Positions 23,046 to 34,324 of a DNA stretch of 64,000 bases are shown here, in pieces. Origin of the DNA: Pseudorasbora parva (lineage: Eukaryota; Chordata; Actinopteri; Cypriniformes; Gobionidae); the NCBI RefSeq assembly GCF_024679245.1, contig NC_090188.1, positions 41,198,992 through 41,262,991 of the forward strand, written 5' to 3'. Position 1 is the stretch's first letter. Each line of letters starts with the position of its first letter. The translations under genes were made by a program, and so were the position numbers. The notes beneath the pieces were generated by a model. The model did not search any database, was not told the DNA's origin, and saw only the letters and a program-made list of their open reading frames with translations.

Positions 23046-23623
23046 GAGCTTGTCCACTTTCAACCACTTCAGAGGTAGTGGAAAACTCATTCGATCGAAA
23101 TGCTTTTGTCATGTGGTCGAATGTGTTCGAACAGCCACAAAAGACCCCTGCTCTCTTCCTACTGACCTAATGAGTGAACATTATGGGATGTGATCTAGCC
23201 AGACAGGATTTAAACTTTGTCGGCTGAAGACCCAAGTTTGATTTGAAGACAAAAAAACGTACCAAGCTCAATGTTCTCTCACCATTGCTGATTTCTAACA
23301 CACGCACTAACAGTGTTCGGCTGGTCTTGTGGCTGTCAGAGAAGACACAAAAGCTGATGCTCTCGGTGTATTTTTCTGTCATCTCCGGTTGGGTTCATAT
23401 GTAAATCGCTTGAGCTTATTTTGTCCATTAGACCAAAAGATCTGAGAAAGACCTTATATTTCCCCGGCCATAGCCCCTCCCCTTGAAGAAATCAGGACAA
23501 AAGTGGTTGAAAGTGGACAAAAGAGACAGATTAAAATACCAGGTATAAAGGGGAATGTGTATCCTTCATCTACTTGTGATCTGATCAACCAAAACACATC
23601 TTAATACCCGTATAAACAGGGCC
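23046..23623 (-). mobile_element. Miniature element with GGCCCTGTTTA end, copy 1
   Basis: The right end, read inverted, is ggccctgtttatacgggtat followed by taagatgtgttttgg. It aligns with the element starting at 47003 in opposite orientation. Shared inner blocks include cattatgggatgtgatctag and ttgtcggctgaagaccca. The left end near 23046 is truncated relative to the terminal motif. No coding sequence. Confidence 0.65.
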
Positions 23624-23884
23624 AAAATGGCGTGGGACAATCCTGAAAAGTTTTAATTGGACAGGAAGAGATATCTAAACTAACTAGTATCATTATGATA
23701 TCAAACTCAGACTCAACAATGCTGATCCAAGTCCACAGATGGCAGTGCAACATCTAACACCACTGCAGTATCTAAACTTAAAGTACACAGAACAGTATTG
23801 ATAATGCTAGGTAAACAACTGCTGAATGACCCTTTAAAGGAATGTATTACACAACATAAGCAACATGAATATTTAGCTTCTTCA

Positions 23885-25135
23885 AGTTCAAGAGTTTTGT
23901 TTGTCACATACACAGTTATACAGAATACAACCGGCAGTGAAATGTAAACAGGTCCGCTCCATGGACAGCAAATAACAATTAACAAAAAAAGCACAATAAA
24001 TTATAAAATAGGAATAGGATAAGGGTGCTATATATACATATGTAGAATTATGAATAAATCAAGTAAAAGAAATAAGAGATGTGGAATAAAATAAGTGAGA
24101 TAAAGTAAACTGGAGACCATACAAATAAATACGTGGATAACAGAAGTGCAGGAGTGTAATGTGCAAACAGCATTATAATGAGTAGTTACATGAAACACAA
24201 GAATAAAGTGCAGTGCAATATCAGTATGTGAGTTTGTTAGTACTGAAGTGAGGTGAAGTCACATGTAGTTAAGTGACAGCGTTCAGGAGTCTGATGGCCT
24301 GTGGGAAGAAACTCCTCCTGAGTCGCTCAGTTTTGGCCATCAGGCTACGGAAGCGCTTACCAGAAGGCAGCCGGGTGAAGTGGGGGTTGGCCGGGTGATT
24401 AATGTCCTTGATGATTTTTGTAGCTCTACCTCTGCATCATTTGATGTAGATGTCCTGCAGAGACGGGAGAGCTGACCCTGAGATGCGCTCGGACAAGCGC
24501 ACCACTCTTTGCAGGGCTTTGCAGTCGTGACTGGTGCTGTTACCATACCACGCTGTGATGCACTGAGTCAGTAAACTTTCTATCGCCCCTGAATAGAAAG
24601 TTTTCAGGATAGCTGGTGAGTATGCAGTCTCATTGTTGTTGGAAATGAGGCCCAGGACAACAGTATCATCCGCAAACTTGGTGACAGAGGTGGAGCTGTG
24701 TGTGGACAAACAGTCATGCGTGTAGAGAGAGTAGAGCAGGGGACTGAGGACACAGCCCTGTGGAGCTCCCACACTCACGGTGATGGAGGTGGAGGTGAAC
24801 TGTCCTACTCTCACCACCTGAGGTTTGCCAGTGAGGAAATCTTCAATCCAGTGACAGAGAGAAGAGTTCAGTCCGAGATCCAGGAGTTTGTTAGTTAGCT
24901 TAATGGGAACTATGGTGTTAAAGGCTGAACTATAGTCAATAAATAGCAGTCTTACGTAGATCCCATTCTTGCTGTCGATGTGTGTGAGGGAGGAGTGGAG
25001 GACGTGAGAGATGGCATCTTCAGTCGATCTATTAGGACGATAGGCAAACTGAAGAGGGTCCAAGGTGTCAGGGATGAAGGAGCAGATGTTGTTTTTGATG
25101 AGTCTCTCAAAGACCTTCTTAAGCTTCTTAAGCAG
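23885..25135 (-). mobile_element. 5'-truncated LINE with internally deleted reverse transcriptase
   Basis: The minus strand carries the 3' part of a non-LTR reverse transcriptase of Rex1/CR1-like type. From 25130 it reads KKLKKVFERLIKNN, then DPLQFAYRPNRSTEDAI (25063 on), YVRLLFIDYSSAFNTI, GAPQGCVLSPLLYSL and FADDTVV. The catalytic FADD box is present. Right after it, at about 24630, the frame continues with the far C-terminal part (ITAWYGNSTSHDCKALQRVV), so roughly 100 residues are missing but the frame is kept. The C-terminus runs on to about 24290 (SLMAKTERLRRSFFPQAI). A 3' UTR-like tail reaches 23885. There is no 5' part and no endonuclease, so it is inactive. The clade assignment is tentative. 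Confidence 0.75.
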
Positions 25136-25704
25136 GGGTGGTCTATATTGACAACAATTTTATCTCAATATTTCCTGGAATTTTGTCAATATCAATAACT
25201 AGAGAATACGTTGCTGAGTGTTTTTGTGCTGGTAACTTAGTTTAGGCCTGTCGTGTCCAGCTGACTTCCAAAGTTTTTTATATTCACCATATTCTGTGTG
25301 GTTGTCACAGTTGGCATGCAAGCAGACTGACAAAGACAGATGAATAAAGTTCAGAACATAGTTTAATCTCAGAAAATCCAAAAGAGGACACATATGAACT
25401 AATGAGGAGCAGGAAAACGGAACACATGATGAACATGAAAACAAACTAAAAGTCGATAATGAAACTAAAAGAACATAATATGACATTAGGAGGATGAGGT
25501 GATGGCAGACGAAAAATAGAATGCAGACAAAAGAGGCAGACGTAAGAGGCAGACGAAAATAGAATGGTGATGGCAGGGCGAGACGAAGGGATGGTGATGG
25601 TGGGATGACGAGACCCTGATGTAGACGGTGGAGGAGTCAGGATAGCACAGACCCAGAGCTCCACAGAGTAGACATCCCATGGTGGAGATGAAGTTGGGAG
25701 GAGC
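25136..25704. other. Unassigned purine-rich stretch
   Basis: The region has short imperfect repeats of the type gaggcagacgaaaatagaat. Open frames on the minus strand are low-complexity and have no domain. Confidence 0.4.
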
Positions 25705-25935
25705 CTAGATGTAGTAAATGGACTCCATTTATATAGCGCTTTTAACAGATGCATGGCCATCCAAAACGCTTTACATGTTGCCTCATATTTACCTATTCAC
25801 TCTCTCATTCATACACTAAAAGCGATGTCAGCCATGCAAGGTGTCATCCAGCTCGTCGGGAGTAGCTGGGATTTGGTGTCATGGACACTTGGTCATGTGG
25901 AACTGGGGATCAAACCAGTCCAGTTTATAGACAAT
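25705..25935 (+). repeat. Dispersed fish repeat (TTTATATAGCGCTTTTA type)
   Basis: The blocks atggactccatttatatagc, aaaacgctttacat, tcagccatgcaaggtgtcat and ggggatcaaacc occur in this order in a repeat I know from many teleost sequences. The 3' ggggatcaaacc resembles a degraded tRNA-like B-box region, but I do not assign the family. Confidence 0.6.
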
Positions 25936-26640
25936 CTACATGAACCACTAAGCCCAAGCCGCCCCTCGTAGTAGGCTAGAAGGTGTGGCTGCCCACATCT
26001 GGGGGACGACCAACGGAGATGAGGGCCTAGGATGCAATGAGGCAGACTGAGGGCCGATGGTGCTGAACAGCATCGTTGGTGCCGGTGACCCAGGCGATGT
26101 CGCGGTGACAATTGTCTTAGGTGGAGCAGGAGTGCCCGAGGACTGGGGACACCAAGGACACTGAAGAGAGGAAGGAGCCCGCTGGAGCCTTAGATGAAAA
26201 GATGTCCGTGGTGTAAGTGGAGCAACCCCTGAAAAGGGGGGAGCTGGTGGGATGAGGGAACCTGTTGGCATCACTAGCCAGAGGGTCCCTCGAGGAACCA
26301 AAGGTGGGAGGACCCAGGACAGAGCCAACAGGTCGCAGCCGATGTTCTGCGCTGGTAGAAACAACATGAGACCATAATAGCTAACGCGACTGTCAAGATG
26401 GCTCGCACAGTGTTCAGAGCATAGGTTCTGAGTCCGAGCAAATTTTCCGAGCCCGGAGCCCTCCCCGGACAGCACGCCAAATACGCATAATCTTTACTCT
26501 ATTTAACTCTATTTAAATCCAGTCGGACTCGGGCCGAGATTTTTGATAAGCTGTCGGACACGGGCCGGGCTAGGGCCTCAGCGTCTCGGGCCAGGGCCGG
26601 GCTAGGGCCTAGATTTGAGGCCCGTGCAGGGCTCTAGTCT
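25936..26640. other. Unassigned GC-rich stretch
   Basis: A 175-residue minus-strand frame (26475-25948) is proline/serine-rich with no domain and no splice support. At 26570-26630 the words gggccgggctagggcct repeat, and the stretch ends cccgtgcagggctcta, which resembles a hAT end. I found no partner end. Confidence 0.35.
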
Positions 26641-26958
26641 GCATACATACCATCTTAATTAGAATACCTCTCCTTCATTTCTTTCTCAAACACGTTCATA
26701 ACATCCATTTCAATCACTATTCCCTGATTTTTACCCTGATTTTTAACCCATTTTCACTCATCATACCTTTCCTTAGATTTACACATACTGAAACCTTATT
26801 GTCAAACTTACTATTTCCATCAAACCCAGTTTTCACTAATCATATTTAACTCAAATGAACATATAAAATAACAATAACCGAAGATAAGAACAAAGGTAAA
26901 ACATTTTTTTTAGAAAGAAATGGTATATGTGAGGATTTCCCGTCAGGATTTAGACTGT

Positions 26959-27608
26959 AGCTGTGTCTCATTTGGTTAAATTTTGAAGGCTGCGTCCTCC
27001 GGAGGACACGTCCTGTGTAGGATGCAGTATACGGAGTGTCCTCAATCAGAATTAAACGAGACGTCCTTTGTAGGACACACAGGCAGGAAGTATCACGTTG
27101 CTATGCCAACATGTTCAGCCTCGTTACGCACTCAGGCCAGTTTATATGAATGAAAATTATTAATAACTTGAAAATGACTATGAAATGTTTCTTGTCTTGA
27201 CAGCAATGTACTGTTCTAAACGTTTAAAGAGCACTAAAGCGTTGTAATCCTGTTAACCACAACTATCTGTTTGAGGTAATAGAGCTTAAAAAAACAAAAA
27301 CAAGCTTGAACTTACATTTTAAACACCACACCTACGCTCGCATGTATCTGGCAGTGGTGCAGTTTTTTTTACATATAATATAAAAAAATATATATGATGG
27401 TTGTTAACGGCGACGCAAAGAATTGTGGGTTATCCCCAGCCGCGAAGGCTACACCTCGTGCACACTCCGAATTCCTGTGAAAGAAGGACGCATTCGAAGG
27501 TCGCATTTGGAGTGTCCTACTCACTTTTTTGAAATGAGACGGCCTTATGACGTATGCAGCCTTCAAATGCGACCTCTGGAGGATGCAGCCTTCTGAAATG
27601 TGACAGCT
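26959..27608. mobile_element. Miniature element inserted in LINE, 3-bp TSD TGT
   Basis: The left end agctgtgtctcatttgg pairs with the inverted right end agctgtcacatttcag. Subterminal gaaggctgcgtcctcc words are present at both sides. TGT is found at 26956-26958 and 27609-27611. Removing the element plus one TGT restores the LINE frame across FRL/YHSTET, which fixes both boundaries. A 3-bp duplication suggests PIF/Harbinger. Confidence 0.75.
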
Positions 27609-27834
27609 TGTATCATAGTACTGAGACTGCTCTCATCAGAGTTACAAATGATTTACTCTTATCATCTCATCGTGGTTGTATCTCTCTATTAGTGTTACTC
27701 GATCTTAGTGCTGCATTCGATACTATCGATCACAATATTCTTTTGAATAGACTGGAAAAATATGTTGGAATTATTGGAATTGAATTGGCATGGTTTAAAT
27801 CGTACTTATCTGACCGTTATCAGTTTTATTACAC

Positions 27835-28550
27835 GGCTCTGTGAAATGCTTGATTCTGATTGGTCAATCGCGCATTCCAGCGGTACGTTATTTCCAGATA
27901 ACACCCGCTCATACGGGTACTACAAGTTACTTGACCAGTACTACTTCTATGCTTAACGCTGGCGCCATCTTGTGGCTTAAACAGCCGGTTACAATGGAAG
28001 ACTTCAAGGCAGGTTTCCTTTATAATGTTTTTAATATAGATATTTTTCTTACACAAACGCATCGATTCGAATCAGAAGGCTCTATTAACCCATCGAAGCC
28101 GCATGGAGCACGTTATTTGACGGACAGCTGCATTTTTATGGACTTCAAACACAACTACAACTAGGCTACTGCTTGGATTAACGTTAGCCTGGACTTTTTA
28201 AATATAACTCCGATTGTATTTGTCTGAAAGAAGAATGTCATATACACCTATAATGACTTGAGGGTGAGTAAATCATAGACTTGGTTTCATTTTTGGGTGA
28301 ACTAACCCTTTCAGCATTCATTTTCAACATTTAGCAGCAATAGATAAAGGCTTAAAGCAGGTTGGAACTGTTTTTCTTTGCGGAAGCTTTGCATAAGAAC
28401 TAATAAAATATTTAATCTCAAGACAATATTTTGTGTCTAATAATTATTTATTTGAGAATAGTAGCCATGTAATAAGCGGGATAATGTACACCCAGCCGGT
28501 TGTTATCGCAGAATAAATCCCGACAGAGTGATCAGGACCCCGACGCGAAG
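27835..28550. mobile_element. Second insertion inside the LINE (type uncertain)
   Basis: The LINE frame stops after SDRYQF at about 27825 and resumes with EEMSHRSQVQYGVP at 28561. The DNA between contains gaaatgcttgattctgattg and cgcagaataaatcccgacag, blocks I have seen as a dispersed element in cyprinid DNA. Clear inverted ends or a target duplication could not be fixed, so the limits are approximate. Confidence 0.5.
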
Positions 28551-29783
28551 CGGAGCAGTAAATGAAGAGATGTCACACCGATCACAAGTTCAGTATGGGG
28601 TACCGCAAGGCTCAGTTTTAGAACCGTTGCTCTTCACCCTGTATATGCTCCACTGGGAGATATCATTAGGAAGCATGGCGTTAGTTTTCATTGTTATGCT
28701 GATGATACTCAACTCCATATGTCTTCACGCCCTGACGAAACTTACCAATTCACAAGATTAACAGAATGCATTGCTGATATAAAAAATTAGATGAATAGTA
28801 ATTTCCTGCAACTTAAGTCAGATAAAACAGAATTTGTAATTATTGGACAAAAAAGCTCCACAAGTAGTAACCTAGAATATTGTCTAACACTTGATGACTG
28901 CTCTGTAAAGCCCTCCTCGTCAGTGTGTGCTCTCTGATACCAATCTTTAATTTGAAATCCATGTTTATAGCATCTGTAAAACTGCATTCTACCATCTTAA
29001 AAATATATCTAAATATATGCACATGCTTTCAATGCAATATGCTGAACAGTTACTACATGCCTTCATGAGCTCAAGGTTAGATTATTGTAATGCTCTACTG
29101 GGTGGTTGCCCTGCTCGCTTAATAAACAAACTCCAACTAGTCCAAAACGCAGCAGCTCGAGTTATTCCTAGAACCAGGAAGTATGATCATATTAGTCCAG
29201 TTCTGTCAACACGGCACTGGCTCCCTGTTAAACATCACATAGATTTTAAAATCTTACTTATTACTTACAAAGCACTAAATGGTTTAGCTCCCCAGTACTT
29301 TAGCAAGCTCTTAACACATTATACTCCTTTACGTCTATTGCGGTCTCTAAACTCTTTGATTATACCTAGAAAATCTAAATCATCTGCAGACGATCGATCC
29401 TTTTTCCTATTTAGCACCTAAACTCTGGAACAGTATTCCTAGCATTGTTCGGGAAGCAGACACACTCTGTCAGTTTAAATCTAGACTAAAAACACATCTC
29501 TTAACTATGCCATACACATAGAACATTTTTAACTTACATTATTCAAATCAATTGACTGATTGTTAGGCTGCATTAACTAGGTCAGCCGGGACTGGGAACA
29601 TTTAGTCATCAAAATTCCATTATAATAATAATACACTATAGGCTGTTAAAAATAAAATAAAATAAGTATGAACAAAATCAATTTTTGCATTGCAGAAGTA
29701 GCACAAGAGCTGCATCTAAAGCAGCATTTATACTGCAATTACAATCAAATGAATAATTAGTGTTTTAAAAAGAATATTTTTAC

Positions 29784-30817
29784 TAGGGATGCACGATATT
29801 AGATTTTTGCCGATATCCGATATGCCGATATTTTTCAGCTCCATTTGGCCAATGCCGATACCGATATATGTTTATTTGTTACCTTTGTTTTGAAAAAACA
29901 CCATTTTGAGCAAAAACTTTTTTTTTTTCATTCTGGTTTCAGATTTCTGAGGTCTCCTTACTAAAAGGATTCTTGTTGAAGATAAATAAATGTTAATAAA
30001 GTTCTTTGTATGATAAAAGTATATTAAAAGCCCTGAAAATAACAATAATACATTTAACCAATAATAAATAAAATAAAAAAATATTTTTTTAATCCAGATG
30101 CAGCTGTAACCTAAATATTGTATTTTGGGATTTAGCATTTGTGCACACCTATTGTAGAGCTCCTTGGATTATTTTTCATCATCCATTTCTTAAAATTTTA
30201 TTACAGATTAATACACAGTATATAAAAGTATTTAATTTACAAGTGTCTTGCTTGTGATTTATGACATCATTACTGATTTGTTTATTCAGAACAAGTAGTA
30301 ACTTTAATTTATTTGTGTATTCTACTTTTCATTGTATAACTGTAACAACAGCGCCCCCACTACATGTATAAATATATAGCGGTCCGGGGGACGGGCACTA
30401 GGACCTGGAGGAGCTTCTGCTGCTGTGGAGGCTGCCGCATGCACTAGAGAGTGGGGAGACGCGATTGGGCTTGTTTTGGGTTCGTTTTGGTCTAGTTGTT
30501 GTGAACACCAGGCAAATCTGCTGCTGACGGTCACGTGCATTCACAAATTTAAGGCAGCATTTAAAAACAGTCAATATAAATCACTGTACATGCAATGTAT
30601 TAGGTTGTTTTCACTTCAAGAATGACCGCAGTGCTGACATGGTCTCATCGCTGTAGCACTCCTTGCACACGTGACTTATTGCAGGCGCATATTAACACGT
30701 TAGCATATCGGCAAGGCATATTGGCATAATTTTTTCATTTTGGCCGATGCCGATTTTTATATTTTAAGTGTTTATCGGCCGATTCCGATGTTGTGCCGAT
30801 AATATCGTGCATCCCTA
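29784..30817. mobile_element. hAT-type non-autonomous transposon, TAGGGATGCACGATATT ends
   Basis: The left end tagggatgcacgatatt is exactly inverse to the right end aatatcgtgcatcccta (17 of 17). ATTTTTAC is duplicated at 29776-29783 and 30818-30825. Subterminal arms carry repeated gccgatatc-like words. A gcgcccccac block and a GC-rich middle (30370-30500) hold no transposase. Confidence 0.9.
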
Positions 30818-31060
30818 ATTTTTACTGTTGCAATATGAAATTAAAATGGCCAGTACGTGATGGCAAATCACTGGCTGCATCCAAAATCACATACTTTCTC
30901 TCTTTTGAATAAGTTCTATATAGTATGAATGTGTATAATGTAATCCGGATGTACAGTCGCCATGTTGCCGTGTGAGTTGCGTGTGTTAGTTGCGTCTGCC
31001 ATTTACAAATTCTCCCCCGTGGCTTCATGGGATAGTTAAGTGTCCATCATATGAACACTT

Positions 31061-31479
31061 CAGGGGCCTTATTTATCGTATGTTGCATAGAAACATTCCT
31101 ACATTTCATCTTATGATCATTTCTCAAATGTGCATACATGTGATTCAGAGAACGAATGTATGCACAAATAATATATGTATGCCTCTCTTCCAGAAGTGAC
31201 ATTTCCAAATCGCAAGAAATTCTGAAATTAAAGTGCTCAGCTAAATGGCTTCCGATCTCTGCTTTGTAAACACAACCTAATGTCATTGACATATAAAAGA
31301 GCATCAGTCAACATCCAAATTCTGTACTTAAGAATCATGGCACGAATTGCTTAGATTTCCAAATACACTTTTACACGTCAAAAAAGTTGTAATAAATATG
31401 AACGTTGGCATGGATTTTAGCATACACACTCTCTAAGATAAAATCTGTGCATATGTACGTTTTATAAATGAGGCCCTAG
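31061..31479. mobile_element. Miniature element with CAGGGGCCTTATTTAT ends
   Basis: The left end caggggccttatttat pairs with the inverted right end ctagggcctcatttat. The interior is AT-rich and non-coding. No certain target duplication was seen. hAT-like by its ends. Confidence 0.6.
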
Positions 31480-31561
31480 AAATCTCCCCAGAATAGAAGG
31501 TCATCCAATAACATTTTGCATAGTATTACTGCAAGTACTGTCAATTCAGAAATACAGTATT

Positions 31562-32058
31562 TGTCAGAGATCAATCAGGCTCCACCAATACCCAGTCACA
31601 GCGTTCAATGTCACCCGAGTTCTAATCAACCAAACCCCACTACCCATCAGCACTGATCTATTTAAACACACCACACTGTCACATTGTCTGGTCTCATTCA
31701 TGAGTAAGGACTCATTTACCTGATCTTACCTACCTTATTGCTGTGAAGTTACCGTTCTCCGTTGTATCTCCTGTTCGTCCATGTCTCCTTCGTCTCCCTG
31801 GTCCTGTGTCTGATCATCACCTCCTCCAAACCGGTCTGCCATTCCGTCACTGAGGTGTGTGCACCCACTTCGCTCTACAACGCCATCCTCGAGCTCCTTA
31901 TTCATCTACAATCACAGAGACTGTTAGTTTTCCCATTCCATTCATCTACCATTCATTTTATCTGAAATACTTACCTTCTCTTATACATTTCTTATACATA
32001 AACTCTTATTTAAATGCCATTTACTGGTTTTGAGTCTCTGTTCTATAACGGCATTACA
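31562..32058 (+). mobile_element. Possible solo LTR
   Basis: It starts TGTCAGAG and ends GCATTACA, with ctatttaaacacacc as a TATA-like box near 31660 and a cttatttaaatgcc stretch near 32005. The base composition, with pyrimidine-rich DNA in between, resembles fish LTRs. No matching target duplication was found, so this is tentative. Confidence 0.35.
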
Positions 32059-32070
32059 ATACTGTAGTAC

Positions 32071-32300
32071 GTCTCGGTTACGTATGTAACCCTCGTTCCC
32101 TGAAGGAAGGGAACGGAGAAGTTACGTCAGTACTGACGAAATGGGGGTTTCGCTTAGAAAGCCAGCTGCCTTCATTTTCGATCAAGACGATCCAATGACA
32201 TGAAAATATCATGGGTCTGCGGAATTTGCCTTTATGCAACCCCGGCCCACTGCGTGGGTATTAAAGGCATTGCATAGCAGTCACGCATTTATGCTACCTG
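32071..32300. repeat. DIRS left inverted terminal repeat
   Basis: It begins gtctcggttacgtatgtaac. From about 32120 (gttacgtcagtactgacgaa) it is inverse to the right terminal repeat through the region of gggtctgcggaatttgcct. Confidence 0.85.
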
Positions 32301-32368
32301 CTAAGGAGCCGAGGCCGACCGCCCTGGCCATACCAGCGGTGCAGGGGATGTGGCATGGGGACATAACA

Positions 32369-32472
32369 TCTCCGTTCCCTTCCTTCAGGGAACAAGGGTT
32401 ACATACATAACCGAGACGTTCCCTTTCAGTCAGTACACTACGAGTGACATCAGTACTGACAAAATGGGGGTC
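32369..32472. repeat. DIRS internal complementary region
   Basis: Bases 32369-32417 are the reverse complement of the left end 32071-32119 with about two mismatches. Bases 32418-32472 match the reverse complement of the right end 36363-36311. The join at 32417/32418 is where the element's two extremities meet, the hallmark of the DIRS circular intermediate. Confidence 0.85.
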
Positions 32473-33028
32473 CCAGTCTAATCACACCACAGCGTCTGTC
32501 TTCCAGCATCCTGGGCTGACCTGTGCTCCCTGCCTCAGAGTTTAACATGACGAGGGGCAGGCTCAGCTACCAAGGTACACTGGGAGGAATATCCCACTTG
32601 GAGAAGTGCAATCACAGTGCCTACAGGACTTTTAGACCCATGTATGGGCTGCATACGGAAGAACCTGGAGTATCCAGCCACAGGTGGAAAAGTTTTTCAA
32701 CCCCAGGGGTGGGAAGGGTCTTGCCAAGGGAAGATACATGCTCAAGGAGACATACTGTGGAGAATAAACATGTGATGGTTGGCCTGCAGGGGAACCGTGC
32801 ACACAGGTACCTAGCCTGGCACGAGGGCTGGGACCATTCGGGCATGCACTCTGGTGCCGGCATCAACAGTGCTGGAAGAACTTAAGGCCTTTGGGGAGGC
32901 TCACCTGAGTGAATAAGTGCACGTATCCAGTCCATTCTTGGAGGGGAATAGAGCAGCAAGTGAAGACACCAGCGTGTGTCCAGTCACTGGCCATCTGGGG
33001 TGAGTATACGAGAGGACACAGACTCCAT

Positions 33029-33540
33029 TCACAGATTATAAAACCTAGCGAATGTGTTGGGTGTCACCCAGCCTGCAGCTCTACAAATGTCTGTCAGCGA
33101 GGCGCCACACGCTAAAGCCCAAGAGGCAGCTATGCTCCTAGGGGAGTGTGCTTTGATCCCAAGGGGGCATGGCAAGCCCTGAACCTGGTAAGCCAGGACA
33201 ATGGCGTCCACTATCCAGTGAGACATCCTTTGCTCGGAGAGAGCCTTTCCTTTCTGCTTCCCTCCATAACAGACAAGGAGCTTGTCGGAGGTTTTAAAGC
33301 ACTGTGTCTTGTCTACGCAAGCGCAAAAGGCGTGTAATGGACAGATTAGTGCCGATTAGCAGTGCTTGCAGGTTCAACACCTGGTCCCTGAAGAGAGTGG
33401 TAGGAACCTTGGGCACATATCCAGGCCGGGGTCTCAGGCTAACGTGAGAGTTGGCCGGCCCGAATTCCAGGCATGCTTCATCAACCGAAAATGCTTCCTG
33501 GAGCATCCTTCCTCAGAGGTATAGGCCAGGGAGGTGCTGT
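33029..33540 (-). pseudogene. DIRS tyrosine recombinase (C-terminal two thirds)
   Basis: Minus-strand pieces read, in order, VDEACLEFGP, LRPRPGYVPKVPTT (33506-33294), then VCYGGKQKGKA and MSHWIVDAIVLAYQVQG, AHSPRSIAASWALACG, DICRAAGWVTPNTFARFYNL (33226-33029). The H-x-x-R pair (AHSPRS), the GW segment that usually carries the second histidine, and the terminal tyrosine (ARFY) match DIRS-family recombinases. Canonical members read HSTR where this one has HSPR. The enzyme would integrate the circular DNA copy. The two pieces are in different frames. Confidence 0.8.
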
Positions 33541-33653
33541 CGCAAGGAGTGTGAGTAACCAGGAGAACCAGGTCCAGCCGGGCCAAAACGGGGCAACCAT
33601 TTAGTCCTGCTCCCTGTCCTCCCTAATCTTGCACAAGAGCTGTGCGAGAAGGC

Positions 33654-34320
33654 TCACTGGAGGAAGCGCATATATGCATAGGCCCTGCGGCCATCTGTGT
33701 GCTGGTGCCTCCGTGCCAAAGGGTCCCCTCGGTCAGGGAATAGTACCAGCGGCAATGGGAGGAGTCGTGGGAGGCTGAACCGCTGAACCGCTTGGGGATG
33801 GAGTCTCCATTCCCCCGGAAGAGGCTGAAACTGCGTCAGCTCGTCGGCCACACGGTTCAGTTCCCCGGGGACATAAATGGCACGAAGCGAACTCAGATGC
33901 TTCTGACTCCATAACAAGAGGTGGTGGGTGAGTTGTGACATCTGGCAGGAGCATAGACAACCTTGGCGGTTGATGTAAGCAGCTGGAGGTTCCTGAAGGT
34001 TTGGCGGTAGGCTGAGGTCACTTAGACCCAGAACGTGCCGCGTTGCCATGCCCACCTCGGGACTCGGTTGCAAAGCCAGTGCTGAAGCGGTCTCATTTGG
34101 AGCAACCGAAGCGCCGTTACTGCAGCTGCGGATGCCATATGCCCCAGGGGCCTCTAAAATAGTTTCAGTGGGACCCCGTCCCTGCGTTCGATCTGACTAA
34201 GGCAGGTCAGTAGAGACTGCGCGCGCTCGCTTGTAAGCTGCACGGACATGGCGACAGAGTCGATCTCCATACCGAGAAAAGAGATCCTCTGCACTGGGCA
34301 GAGTTTGCTCTTTTCCCAGT
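33654..34320 (-). pseudogene. DIRS RNase H region
   Basis: It follows the RT piece on the minus strand. It includes a segment near 34260 reading SFLGMEIDSVAM, typical of the RT/RNase H connection, and the block LSSLRAIYVPGELNRVADEL with GEWRLHPQAV (34073-33654). The VPGxLNxxAD motif with its terminal aspartate is the RNase H signature in DIRS and related elements. Stop codons and shifts separate the pieces. Confidence 0.75.
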
Positions 34321-34324
34321 TGAA

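Larger units (their letters stand above)
26895..29640 (+). mobile_element. LINE-2-like element split by two insertions
   Basis: Reverse-transcriptase pieces lie in order on the plus strand: FLERNGI and FPSGFR (to 26958), [16 protein letters not shown] and [16 protein letters not shown] (27612-27830), VQYGVPQGSVLEPLLF (about 28587-28640), and the C-terminal block SRLDYCNALLGG, AARVIPRTRK, HWLPVKHHIDFKILLITYKA and YFSKLLTHYTP (29060-29340). A 650-bp miniature element (26959-27608) interrupts between FRL and HST. About 0.7 kb of foreign DNA lies between 27835 and 28550. The piece after 28640 has frameshifts, including the expected YADD region. The 3' end with ataata tail lies near 29630. It is inactive. 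Confidence 0.75.

Noticed and set aside
25948..26475. 175-residue minus-strand proline/serine-rich frame
   Set aside because: Low complexity, no splice sites or domain; likely chance in GC-rich DNA.
32523..33115. Plus-strand frames in the DIRS element
   Set aside because: Antisense shadow of the recombinase and non-coding 3' region of the DIRS element.
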